DNA of 62,000 bases. Source: Diphasiastrum complanatum. Lineage: Eukaryota; Streptophyta; Lycopodiopsida; Lycopodiales; Lycopodiaceae. This document shows, one piece after another, positions 1 through 9,427 of the stretch. The position numbers and the translations under genes were made by a program. Numbering within the stretch: the first letter of the stretch is position 1; each line of letters starts with the position of its first letter. The notes beneath the pieces are model-generated. The model was not told where the DNA came from. It did no database searches and saw only the letters and a list, made by a program, of their open reading frames with translations. The DNA lies in assembly GCA_029204225.1 (NCBI GenBank), contig CM055104.1, positions 21,294,658 through 21,356,657 on the forward strand, read 5' to 3'.

Positions 1-84
1 GCTCGTGCTCTTGCTGCACTTGTTGATTCCTCTACATCAGATGTTGTTCTAGCTGTTGATGCACCAGGGCTTGCTGCTACTTGA
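1..84 (+). CDS. 3' end of Ty3/gypsy pol, element A (partial)
   Basis: The first 27 codons are the extreme C-terminus of a gypsy polyprotein, ending ...VDAPGLAAT and TGA at 82-84. They are almost identical to the end of the element B polyprotein at 7905-7984, which follows a chromodomain. The rest of the element lies left of the window. Downstream comes a short purine run (CAGGGAG) and the LTR at 132. The reading frame is open over what can be seen, so whether the whole gene is intact cannot be judged. Confidence 0.8.
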   Translation, partial: ARALAALVDSSTSDVVLAVDAPGLAAT

Positions 85-131
85 TCCAGTTTCTTTTCGG
101 CAGTTGGGTCTTTTTCTTTTGTGCCAGGGAG

Positions 132-574
132 AGTTATGGACTCTGCTCATTACATTCGCCACGTCCATTTACATTTACTTTACTTTATGCATAAGCAGGC
201 CTTGCGCCCTTTTTTATTCATTAGTGACACTTAGACTATATGGTTGGCCTTTGGCCTTATTGTTCATTATTAGGCCATTTGGACATATTACTGGAGAGTG
301 GAGGCCTTCTTAGAAGGCGCACTATTTTCCCTCCCAGTTGGGCCCTAGCCACCGGAAGCTTCCTTTTAGGGCTTCCTCTTGGCTATAAGTAGGGAAACTG
401 TGTCATTTGTTATTGAGCTGATGATATTGATCTCTCTCTTTAGTCTCCTTAATCTCTCTCTTTCCTGCTTTCTAGGGTTAAGTCTTGCTTATGTGCTGCT
501 TTCATAGCTTAAGTCTTGCTTATGTGATGCTTTCATAGCTTAGCTTTAGATCAGCTGTGGCTCTATTCGTAACT
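132..574 (+). repeat. 3' LTR of gypsy element A
   Basis: A 443-bp LTR starting AGTTATGGAC and ending TTCGTAACT, the same family as 8030-8446, 24360-24802 and 34166-34412. It follows the pol end and a polypurine stretch. Immediately to its right the sequence continues as the reverse transcriptase of element C, so A was inserted inside C. The expected partner target-site duplication (ATGTT on this side) lies outside the window. Confidence 0.88.
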
Positions 575-1390
575 ATGTTATCAATCGACTTTTTCTGCGG
601 CTACATTTTTTCTTCACCCCCTTAAGAACGTTCGTCAAGGGCAATGCTATTAAGGCATAGTCCAAAATGAATCTGTGAAAGAATCCTGTGAAGCCCAAAA
701 AGGATTTCACATCACGAATTGTCAAAGGTCTCGGCCATTCTCGCACCTTACGGACTTTGTCATAATCGATTTCAAGACCTTTATCCGATATGACATGGCC
801 CAGGTATTTGAGTTTAGTCTGAAAGAACTCACATTTCGACTCCTTAGCATAGAGCTTTTCTTGCCTTAGAAGATCTAAGACAATACGAAGATGCTCTTCA
901 TGCTCCTCAAGGGTCCGACTGTAAATTAATATGTCGTCCAAATACACCACCACAAACTTTCCCAGATATGGACGAAGAATATTGTTCATCATCTGTTGGA
1001 AAGTGGCAGGCGCATTTGTGAGTCCAAAAGGTAACACTAAAAACTCATAATGGCCATATCTGGATCGAAATCCAGTCTTAGGAACATCTTCGTTCCTAAT
1101 CCTTATCTGATGGTAACCTGATCTAAGATCAATCTTGGAGAAATACTTAGCTCCATTCAGACGATCCATAAGATCATCCATCCTAGGTAAGGGATATCTG
1201 TTCTTGATGGTTAAATCATTTAACTTTTTAAAGTCACACACAAACGTGTGCCGCCATCCTTTTTACTAACTAAAAGGATTGGTGCTCCCCAAGGGGACTT
1301 ACTAGGCCGAATATGGCCCATTCTAAGGAGTTCTTGTAACTTCTTAGAAATTTCATCCTCTTCCTTGATGCTAACCCTGTATGGAAAAAA
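575..1390 (-). pseudogene. reverse transcriptase of element C (frameshifted)
   Basis: Ty3-type RT. Fingers with [20 protein letters not shown] are in one frame (about 1390-1245). The rest is in another frame from 1241, with [26 protein letters not shown] and the catalytic YLDDILIYS box. The frame changes around 1243, where the TRLCV-DF motif should be continuous. The ORF ends in a lysine/arginine-rich shifted tail near the point where element A inserted. Upstream, the protease C-terminal part is missing and replaced by a short out-of-frame stretch, so a deletion has joined protease to RT. Confidence 0.88.
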
Positions 1391-1431
1391 GATATACAGG
1401 TTGGCTTCTAGGAAGCAACTGTATCTGATGG

Positions 1432-2724
1432 TCAGCTATCTAAGTTCATAATATGAAAATCTAGCGGCTCAACATAATCTTGGATCTGAAGCGGCAGCTG
1501 AGGAACAAGCTGATCCCAAGCTTGCCGATCTTCCCCCGACGCCATTTTCACCACGTACAAGTGATTACTTGGCGCGGTAGCCGCCTTGAGCTTCTGCCCC
1601 AGTTTAGCATTTATGAAGTTATGTGTGGAACCATCATCAAAAAGAACAGTCACAGCTTGGCGTCCTACAATTCCATTCATACGAATGAGATCGTGGGGGC
1701 CAAAAACAGCTGTATTAAAACAACAATTCTTGCAACTAGTGCCATCCCTAAAGGATAAATCAACAAAAGAAATACTAGAATTACCTGGCGCTTTAAAAGG
1801 TTTAGGTTGCCCGCCAGATTTCTTTTGCTTTTTCTTTGGGCAATCTTTTGAAAGATGCCCCTTCTCCATGCCGGAGAAGCACAACCCGCCGGTTCTCGCC
1901 TTGTCGTAGTCTGCGCGCTCCAATTTGACGCGCTTTTTCTTGCCTTGGGAACCGGTGTCCGCCGTCTTGTCTCTGCCCCGCTTCTTGAAAAATTTCTTTT
2001 CTTTCTGCTTAGCCTTGGGCAAAGCTTGCTCCTTGCGAGAGGCAAAATGGGCGTCATCGAAGATTTTCGCAAAGTGAACCGCATTTTCGATTGTCTGCGG
2101 TTGGTTACGCCGCACTTCTAGCTGAAATTCTTTTGGAAGCCCCATTATAAAATGTAACTTCAACATGATAGGGTCGATTCGCGAGGTGAATCGGGGCAAA
2201 TTTTCCTGGAATTCTTGGATATAGGCATCTAACGGCCTAGTACCCATCTGCACGGTGGTGAAACGCCGCCAATGCTCAAAATCATCCAACACCGAAAGAA
2301 AAGCCGTTTTAAAGGCTTCTTGAAAGGCATCCCATGTAGAAGGGGCAGTAGCCCTCTCCTTTAGATCCTGCCACCATGTAAACGCCTTTCCGCGTAAAAA
2401 CATGAGAGCAGAAGCGATCTTCGTACTATTAGGCGCATCGTGCATGGAAAAATGACTATTCCATCGATCTAGCCATGACAATACCACATCGGGAAGCCGG
2501 TCTTTCTTTTCACCTGAAAAGAATTCCGGATTAAACATTGGATATACGCCAACGGACCGCGAGTGCGTCGAAGAACGCCACTCTTGCTCGGCCACGACAT
2601 GTTTGGCCTGCATATTTAAAATTTGGTTTTGCAGCAGATTTAGGGCCTGTACAAGCTGGTTAGTGTCTACATCAGGAGGAGGAGGTGAAGACGGTCCTTC
2701 ACCCGAGGGCATAGCAGGGTCCAT
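1432..2724 (-). CDS. gag-protease ORF of element C
   Basis: A 430-codon ORF starting MDPAMPSGEG. It has a proline-rich start, a coiled N-terminal stretch, and a Retrotrans_gag core (residues about 60-230) with FFSGEKKDR and AFTWWQDLKE. A basic lysine-rich segment follows, then a zinc knuckle that has lost its second cysteine (CFSGMEKGHLSKDC). After that comes a pepsin-like protease with the active-site triplet DDG (FDDGSTHNFI) where D[ST]G is usual. The ORF stops shortly after DFHIMNLDS, losing the end of the protease. The product would be a capsid protein and part of a protease. It is probably non-functional but still a long open frame. Confidence 0.85.
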   Translation of the reverse strand: MDPAMPSGEGPSSPPPPDVDTNQLVQALNLLQNQILNMQAKHVVAEQEWRSSTHSRSVGVYPMFNPEFFSGEKKDRLPDVVLSWLDRWNSHFSMHDAPNSTKIASALMFLRGKAFTWWQDLKERATAPSTWDAFQEAFKTAFLSVLDDFEHWRRFTTVQMGTRPLDAYIQEFQENLPRFTSRIDPIMLKLHFIMGLPKEFQLEVRRNQPQTIENAVHFAKIFDDAHFASRKEQALPKAKQKEKKFFKKRGRDKTADTGSQGKKKRVKLERADYDKARTGGLCFSGMEKGHLSKDCPKKKQKKSGGQPKPFKAPGNSSISFVDLSFRDGTSCKNCCFNTAVFGPHDLIRMNGIVGRQAVTVLFDDGSTHNFINAKLGQKLKAATAPSNHLYVVKMASGEDRQAWDQLVPQLPLQIQDYVEPLDFHIMNLDS

Positions 2725-3591
2725 GGCGCTCTAAGGAAGGAGGCAAAGAAAAACTGCAAGGGCTTCGCAACAAAAGGACTTAGAGAACTTGAGACCACTA
2801 CTCAAGGAGACTAAGCCACAATAAGCACCTCAATGATGGAAATGGAGCCTATACCCCCCATCCCACTTCTTTTCCTTCCCAAAAAGCCTTGCTGGGTGGC
2901 GGGCCTTTTGGTCGCCACCTAGCAAGCACATGGATCCCAAAAACAAGTGGCATCCCCCTATGGGGTCCACCTACCCTCAAATCACATGGCCACCACCCTC
3001 CCTTTTTACAAAGCTCAATAGTTACAAAGTTTATTGTGCTTTGCAACTTGACATCTCATCACAAGCAAAGACAAAGAGTACTTAGTAAAAGTACAAGGTG
3101 ATATGATGGGATTAATTCCCCTCCCCCAAATGAAAGATCACTTTGGAGACAGCCTGTGGCTGCTGCCTGTGCAGTCTGCTGTCTGTGTCAGAAAATTTGT
3201 TAGCAGGCCGTACGGACCCACGCGCGCAGGCACGCAGGTGCCCGGCAAAATCCTTTTTTTTTTTTTTTCAAAATTTTTGTTTGCATTATACAAAAACTTT
3301 GAATGCAAAAAATTTTCTATTTCCTAGTCCCAAAATAAGGCCAGAAAATGAAATCGGCTTTTGAAGTTTTTAAAACCGCAAAATTTAAAAAAAAAACCAA
3401 CTACCACCACCATAGCTAGCAAAGGTGGTTTCTTTTCAATCTAAACGACCTCGGATTGAGACGAACCAAAAAGCAAAGTTGTTCAGATCGATTCAACGAA
3501 ATCAACTAAGCCTTCAAAAACCTCAGCTAAAAGCTTAAACCAACCAAAAACGTAAGTTAGAGCGATTGCACCTTATCCACAATGATCGGTG
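2725..3591 (-). other. untranslated leader of element C
   Basis: 867 bp between the gag start and the primer-binding site, with no convincing ORF. It includes a run of about 14 T at 3254-3268 and short inverted CA-rich stretches. It is typical of a retroelement leader. Confidence 0.6.
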
Positions 3592-3603
3592 GCTCTGATA
3601 CCA
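3592..3603 (-). other. primer-binding site of element C (tRNA-iMet type)
   Basis: The minus strand reads TGGTATCAGAGC, the usual complement of the 3' end of initiator tRNA-Met. It lies 2 nt from the LTR end ...TTCTAACA. This fixes both the LTR edge at 3606 and the minus orientation. Confidence 0.85.
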
Positions 3604-3605
3604 AC

Positions 3606-4044
3606 TGTTAGAATCCCCATCATCGTGCCGGTCATTGCTAAAGCACAAACAGGTGACGAACGCTACATTACCACCCAACCATAGAGGTATTGCCACCTCA
3701 CCTCCAAGCTCGGATCTCATGTAAGCCATGGTGTCCCATACCACCATGCCTTACCCTCGACCCTCGCCTACCTACATCCTGAGGCCTAGATACTCATCCT
3801 GACCTGACCACCAGTGGAAGAGCTCTTCATTCTCCAGGAGAGAATGAATGCCAAGCTCATGGAGATCCACCTCTATATACATAGTCCAGGCGGGTCATCT
3901 CCCTCCATAGGAGTCACGCATGACCAACGACACGCGGCAGTTGTGCACACTGACGCGGGTCTATAACAGCGATTCACCACGTGCCAATAAGACATTAACA
4001 CGTGGCACCCAAAAGACCTATAGCTCCAGATCAGCGTTCCGTCC
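3606..4044 (-). repeat. 5' LTR of element C, part 1
   Basis: The LTR portion next to the primer-binding site. On the plus strand it starts TGTTAGAATCCCC. It runs to the target-site duplication CGTCC (4040-4044), where element B was inserted. The remainder resumes at 8447. Confidence 0.75.
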
Positions 4045-4126
4045 AGTTATGGACTCGGCTCATTACATTCACCGCGTCCATTTACATTTACAGTTACTTT
4101 ACTTTATGCATAAGCAGGCCTTGGGC
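4045..4126 (+). repeat. truncated 5' LTR of element B
   Basis: The first 82 bp of the LTR, starting AGTTATGGACTCGG. The last shared bases are TTGGGC, after which the sequence jumps into gag (GAGGCGATGTC). It is the left end of the element, as shown by the adjacent duplication CGTCC. Confidence 0.85.
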
Positions 4127-5872
4127 GAGGCGATGTCTCTTGCCAGTACTTTACAGCATAAGTACTCTGACACCCTTCCTTCCCGCTTCTCCCGACCCCG
4201 TCCTTCTGCTTCATCTTTTCCCGCTACGTTCACCCCTACACCGGCCCCTTCTGTTCCAGCTCTCTCCATTGCCCCTTCGCCTCCTTGTCCTCCGACTCCT
4301 CGACCTGCTTTTGTCCGACGTTACACGTCTGCAGAGTTCGCTGATCTTCAGCAGAAGCGTCTTTGCTTTCGTTGTAAGAGTCCTGACCATCTTGCCCGTG
4401 ATTGCCGCCAGCCTCTCCCTACTATTACTGTTATTTTTTACCATGAGGGCACTACTCCAGATGATTCCGATATCTACATTCATATTTCTGATGAGCCTGA
4501 CTTATCCTCTGAGCCTTCTTCTGATTTACTTCCTGCTACTTGCCATGCTCAGCTTGCCTATGCTACTTGGACAGGGCGTCCTGGTCCTCGCTCCATTCGG
4601 TTATGTGTGCGTATTACAGGTTGTGAGTATATTGCTTTAGTTGATACTGGTAGCACTCATTCTTTTATTAGCAGTTATATCATTAGTCAGATCCGTGCTT
4701 CACCTGTTCCTGCTTCCCAGCCTCTCACAGTTGAGGTTGCCAGTTCTCATTCTTTTCCTAGTTCTCAAATGTTTCAGCGTTTACCATACCGCATTGGAGA
4801 TTTCTCTGGACAGGCAGATCTTTACATCATCCCTATTGAGCGTTATGATCTTATCCTTGGTGCTGATTGGTTTGCATCTCTTGGAGCCGTTACACTGGAC
4901 TTGACACAACAGACATTGACATTTGTACATGATGCAGTTACACACTCACTTGTTGGCATTGATTCTCAGGGAGACTTCCAGTTGATTACTGGGAAGCAGT
5001 TTATTCGCAGCTTGCCAAAGGCTCATTGTGCTGCCTTATTATGTGTTCAGCGGGCAGTACCAGTTCCTCCAGTTTCTACACCAGCAGCTGTTTCTCAGGT
5101 GATTTCTGACTTATTACATCAGTATGCTTTTGTCTTTTCAGATCCTACGACGCTACCACCATTACGTGACGTGAACCATCATATTGACTTGCGTCCTGGT
5201 TCTGCTCCTCCTTCCCGTCCCCCTTATCGTATGTCTCGATCTGAGTGTGATGAGCTTGAGCTCCATATTACTGCCTTGTTAGATCAGGGTCTCATTGTTC
5301 CTAGTCATAGCCCTTTTGGTGCTCCTGTTCTCTTTATTAATAAGAAAGATGGTACCAAACGCCTTTGTATTGATTACCGTGCTTTAAATAAGTTGACTAT
5401 TCGTAATCAGTACCCTATTCCACACATGGATGACCTCTTTGACCAGCTCGGTACCTCTAAAATCTTTTCCAAGATAGACCTTTGTTCTGGATATCACCAA
5501 ATCAGGATGCACCCTTCTGACGAACATAAGACTGCTTTCCGTACTCATCTTGGTTTATATAAATTTCATGTGCTTCCTTTTGGTGTTACTAATGGCCCTC
5601 CTACGTTCCAGAATGTGATGAATAACGTCTTGCGTCCGCTTCTCGGTCATTGTGTCTTGGTTTATTTTGATGATATTCTTATTTTTAGTCAGTCTCTTGC
5701 TGAGCATGTTGCCCATCTTTCCTCTGTCTTTCAGTTACTTGTACACCACCAGTTATTTGCTAAGTTGTCTAAATGTTCTTTTGTTGTTTCTGAGATCGAG
5801 TTTCTTGGTTTTCTTATTTGTAATGGTCACATTCGTCTGGACCCCCATAAGGTTCAGGCCATCCAGGATTAG
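4127..5872 (+). pseudogene. gag-protease-RT of element B (premature stop)
   Basis: One open frame that also reads back through the LTR remnant into element C, so any ATG upstream of 4127 is an artefact. Order: proline/serine-rich gag tail; zinc knuckle CFRCKSPDHLARDC (about 4363); aspartic protease with LVDTGSTHSFI (about 4640); RT with CIDYRALNK, KIDLCSGYHQIRM, VLPFGVTNGPPTFQ and the YFDDILIFS catalytic box (about 5663). It ends at TAG 5870-5872, where the family has tryptophan (QAIQD-stop-PIPT). The frame continues directly as RNase H. The N-terminal capsid half of gag is deleted. Confidence 0.9.
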
Positions 5873-6517
5873 CCTATACCTACTGATATCCATCATGTTC
5901 GTATGTTTCTTGGGTTAGCCACTCACCTTCGTCGTCCAGTTCCTCATTTTGCCACTATCGCAGCTCCTCTTCATGCACTTTTGAAGAAGTCTAGTACTTT
6001 TCTTTGGACTCCTGATTGTCAGACAGCGTTTGATACTCTTCGTCGTGCTGTTGTTGATGTTGCCGTTATGTGTTTACCACAGTTTGATCAGAAGTTTCTT
6101 GTTGAGACTGATGCTAGTAATGTTGGTTTGGGTTTACTTCACCAGTCACAATGTATTATTGCTTATAAGTCGCGTCGTCTTCGCCCTTATGAGCAACGTT
6201 ATTCTGTGCATGAGAAAGAGCTTCTTGCTATTATCTATGCTCTTAAGAAGTGGCGTCATTATCTGTATCGAGTCCCATTTGACATTATTATTGATCACCA
6301 GTCTTTACGTTATCTGTTTTCTCAACGTGACCTTAGTGATCGTCCATTTCGTTGGTTGCAGTTTTTACAGTCTTTTACTTTCTCCATATTGTATCGTCCT
6401 GGTCGTGCTAACACTGCTGCTGATGCATTATCTCGTCTTCCAGCTTTGTTAAATACACTCGTTTCTACTATTCCTCCATGGTTTGATGCCCTACCTGTAG
6501 CATACCTTATTTTCTGA
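5873..6517 (+). pseudogene. RNase H region of element B
   Basis: In the same frame as the preceding RT, after its TAG. It carries the Ty3 RNase H signature FLVETDASNVGLG, YSVHEKELLAIIYALKKWRH and DHQSLRYLFSQ, then ADALSRLP, which marks the end of RNase H. The frame ends in TGA 6515-6517. The integrase follows in another frame, so there is a frameshift near 6516. Confidence 0.9.
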
Positions 6518-7410
6518 TTTTCGTGATGTTTATAGTTCTGCCCCACCTGTTTCGTCCAGTCCTCATCAGGTTTACTCCATTATTGACAATCGTCTTTATC
6601 ATTATGATTCTCTTTGTATCCCTAGTTCTTTGGGTATCCGTTCCCAGTTGTTGTCGGATGCTCATTCCTCTCCTGTTGGGGGTCACTTTGGTTTTCAGAA
6701 GTCTTATGCTCGTCTCAAAGACCATTTCTATTGGCCCTCTCTTCGATCTGAGCTTGCTGTACTTATTCGTACCTGCCCTTTTTGTCTTCGTAATAAGTAC
6801 TCCCGTGCTAAATCTGCTGGTTTGCTCCAGAGTTGGCCTATTCCTCATCGCCAGTGGACTGATATATCTATGGACTTTATCCTTGGCCTTTCCCATACCC
6901 AGCGTGGTCACGATTCATGTATGGTGGTAGTTGACAGGTTCTCGAAACATGAACATTTTATCCCAGTTCGCAGTACTATCACAGCAGAGCAGTGTGCACG
7001 TTTGTTCCTATCAGAGATTTTCCGCCTGCATGGATTTCCTCGTACTATCCTTTCTGATCGGGATAGTAAGTTTACATCTATATTCTGGACAGAGCTTATG
7101 CGTATTTTGGATGTTCAGCTTTTTATGGGTTCTGCTTATCATTCTACTTCTGATGGGCAGTCTGAGGTCCTTAACAGGATCCTTGAGGATTATTTACGCC
7201 ATTTTGTTACTCCTTCAGGGAAGGATTGGGATCAGCATTTATGTTTAGCAGAGTATAGCTATAATAGCTCTGTTAGTACCAGCAGAGGTGTCTCACCATT
7301 TTTATTATCTCATGGCTATGCACCTCTTTTACCTGGCATTCCTCTTCCTCCTGAGGATACACCTGTTACACTTGCATCTTTTCGATCAGGTCTCGAGAGC
7401 TTATTACCCG
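6516..7410 (+). pseudogene. integrase core of element B
   Basis: The zinc-binding HHCC module is visible (DAHSSPVGGHFGFQK ... CPFCLRNK). The DDE core follows: ISMDFILGL (first D), LSDRDSKFTS (second D) and YHSTSDGQSEVLNR (catalytic E). All three catalytic residues are present. The frame is lost around 7405, where the protein continues in another frame. Without the two frameshifts and the stop, the gene would be a complete catalytic module. Confidence 0.9.
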
Positions 7411-7984
7411 GGCCAGTTCTCATTTACAGCATGTTCAGCAGCGTTATCAGACCTCAGTTGATCGTCACCGCCGCCATGTTGAGTTTCATCTTGGAGATAT
7501 GGTTTATCTACGCTTACGGTTTGCACGTCATCATTTTGTCCAGGGCCATGCTTCTACTGAGAAGCTTGCACCACGTTATTATGGGCCTTATCACATTGTG
7601 GAGGTTCTTAGTCCAGTTACATATCGCTTACAGCTTCTTGCTTTCACACGTGCCTGTGATGTATTCCATGTCAGTTTATTACGTGCTGCTATTGAGGATG
7701 ACGCTCCTTGTGATGCTGAGTTTCCTACTGCTCCAGAGTTATTTCCATTTTTACCTGCTGCTATATTACAGGTCCGTCTATACCATAGTCGACGCCGCCG
7801 GCAGATTCAGTTTTTGGTCCAGTGGGATGGTCGTCCTATTGAGGAGGCCACATGGGAGCCTATTGATGTCTTTTATCATACACCATTACTTGTGGATCAG
7901 GCTCATGCTCTTGCTGCACTTGTTGATTCCTCTACATCAGATGTTCCTCTAGCTGTTGATGCACCAGGGCTTGCTGCTAGTTGA
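7400..7984 (+). pseudogene. integrase C-terminus with chromodomain, element B
   Basis: Contains GDMVYLRLR and KLAPRYYGPYHI (the integrase C-terminal beta-barrel). The chromodomain follows (HSRRRRQIQFLVQWDGRP, ATWEPIDVF), then a tail ending VDAPGLAAS and TGA. A C-terminal chromodomain places A and B among chromoviruses of the Ty3/gypsy group; such domains are thought to guide integration to particular chromatin. The frame differs from the integrase core. Confidence 0.88.
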
Positions 7985-8029
7985 TCCGGTTATCTTTTCG
8001 GCAGTTGGGTCTTTTTTTGTGTCGGGGAG

Positions 8030-8446
8030 AGTTATGGACTCGGCTCATTACATTCGCCGCGTCCATTTACATTTACAGTTACTTTACTTTATGCATAAGC
8101 AGGCCTTGGGCCCTTTTTATTCATTAGTGACATTCAGACTATATGGTTGGCCTTTGGCCTTATTATTCATTATTAGGCCATTTGGACATATTACTGGAGA
8201 GTGGGGGCCTTCTTGGAGGGCGCACTATTATTCCTCCCAGTTGGGCCCTAGCCACTGGAAGCTTCCTTTTAGGGCTTCCTCTTGGCTATAAGTAGGGAAA
8301 CTGTGTCATTTGTCATTCAGCTGATGATATTGATCTCTCTCTTTAGCCTCCTTAATCTCTTTCTTTCCTGCTTTCTAGGGTTAAGTCTTGCTTATGTGAT
8401 GCTTTCATAGCTTAGCTCTAGATCAGCTGTGGCTCTATTCGTAACT
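8030..8446 (+). repeat. 3' LTR of element B
   Basis: 417 bp, AGTTATGGACTCGG ... ATTCGTAACT, preceded by a short polypurine tract (CGGGGAG). The right edge is fixed by the duplication CGTCC at 8447-8451. It contains an open frame of about 85 codons shared with other copies of the family. Compared with the 443-bp copies it has small internal deletions. Confidence 0.9.
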
Positions 8447-8508
8447 CGTCCCATAACTGAGACCGTCACCTCAAGTTTCATGTTGCGTACCCTTATGGGT
8501 ACGTAACA
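8447..8508 (-). repeat. 5' LTR of element C, part 2
   Basis: The outer end of the C LTR, reading TGTTACGTACCC on the minus strand, after the repeated CGTCC. The copia coding sequence begins immediately after it. Confidence 0.75.
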
Positions 8509-9075
8509 CATATGCTCATATTTCTAAAGATAATCGTCAAAAACTTGATTCAAAGGCAATCAAGTGTTTATTCCTTGGTTATGATGAGGAAGAGAAGGCA
8601 TATCGCCTTTATAATCTTACTAGTAAGAAGGTGATTATGAGCAAGGATGTTGTATTTGAAGAAAGTGAGTCTTCTACCCTAGAAGATCATGAGGAGGATG
8701 TATTTTCTCCTTCATCAAAAACTCCTATTATAGATGATGTTCAGGAAGATACAGGTCCATGTGATACAGCTTCTACACAAGCTGTACCAAGGGTGAGTAC
8801 ACAGGTGGATCTTGGTAAACGGAAGGAAAGGTCAAGAGTATTTGATATATATTCTCCTTCTACGTCACCTACAAAATAGTTACCAAGATGGTATTTTGAG
8901 ACTATAAAAGATAGTCAAATGTTGGATGAGGGAGAATCGAGTCAACAAGGAGCTAAGAGATTGACACGGTCAAGTGGACACTATCATGAAGATGAAGAAA
9001 CGCATTATGCATTTATGGCTTCAGTAACCAAAGGACTTGGTTGTGATTGATAATTTATTATCCATTATGGGGGAG
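8509..9075 (+). pseudogene. copia integrase C-terminus/linker fragment with internal deletion
   Basis: Reads YAHISKDNRQKLDSK, CLFLGYDEEEKAYRL, then MSKDVVFEESESS and the acidic linker QEDTGPCDTAS. This is nearly the same protein as the minus-strand copia D at 28891-29561. A TAG interrupts the frame at 8877. After YAFMASV the sequence jumps straight to the end of the polyprotein (TKGLG) and a polypurine tract ATGGGGGAG at 9067-9075, so the whole RT and most of RNase H were deleted. The left edge is the insertion point of element C. Confidence 0.88.
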
Positions 9076-9427
9076 TGTTAGGAATTAATTACCTCATGGG
9101 GTCACCATCCTCCATCTCCCTCATACATGACTTTCATGTCTCTCCTACCGCTCTCTTTGATCATTCCTTCCTTTCCTTTAGTCTTGGTACTATCTCTTCA
9201 TCTCGAAAGTTCTCACCCCCATCATTGGTTCGTGCACCCAAATACATCTTTGATCACTCACTTGCTCCAGCTTATCACCGCTCGCTTATCCCACCGCTTG
9301 CATCTTTCCACATCACAGCTCGCTAGAAGCGCAAGCTTCCTTCCTTACTGCAACACTCCATTTTGCCACTGCAAATGCCTTTCCTTCCAAACCTCACAAT
9401 AATAAAAACACATCTACCAAGTCTAGA
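9076..9427 (+). other. possible copia 3' LTR start and unassigned pyrimidine-rich DNA
   Basis: TGTTAGGAATTAATT directly after the polypurine tract would be the start of the 3' LTR. Beyond the first dozen bases it does not resemble the 141-bp LTR of copia D. The rest is CT-rich with no supported gene. Confidence 0.4.

Larger units (their letters stand above)
4045..8446 (+). mobile_element. Ty3/gypsy chromodomain element B, flanked by TSD CGTCC
   Basis: A plus-strand element with a strongly truncated 5' LTR (82 bp), gag C-terminus, protease, RT, RNase H, integrase, chromodomain and a 417-bp 3' LTR. CGTCC occurs at 4040-4044 and again at 8447-8451, a 5-bp target-site duplication that proves both ends. 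The missing part (most of the 5' LTR, primer-binding site, leader and N-terminal gag) was therefore lost by an internal deletion. Coding is broken by one stop and two frame changes. Confidence 0.9.
575..8508 (-). mobile_element. Ty3/gypsy element C (minus strand, interrupted by A and B)
   Basis: Read on the minus strand: LTR (8508 to 3606, interrupted by element B), primer-binding site at 3592-3603, leader, gag-protease ORF at 2724-1432, reverse transcriptase from about 1390 down to 575, where element A interrupts it. The LTR runs TGTTACGTACCC... to ...GATTCTAACA with canonical TG/CA ends. The RNase H, integrase and 3' LTR are left of the window. C itself sits inside the integrase region of a copia element that resumes at 8509. 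The protease-RT junction shows an internal deletion and the RT a frameshift, so the element is dead. Confidence 0.85.

Noticed and set aside
3920-4126. N-terminal extension of the long element B frame
   Set aside because: It reads through the element C LTR and the truncated B LTR; the TSD at 4040-4044 shows the two parts were joined by insertion, so this is not a real start.
6507-6930. Both-strand frames of about 135 codons at 6507-6930
   Set aside because: They overlap the integrase frame of element B and show no family features of their own.
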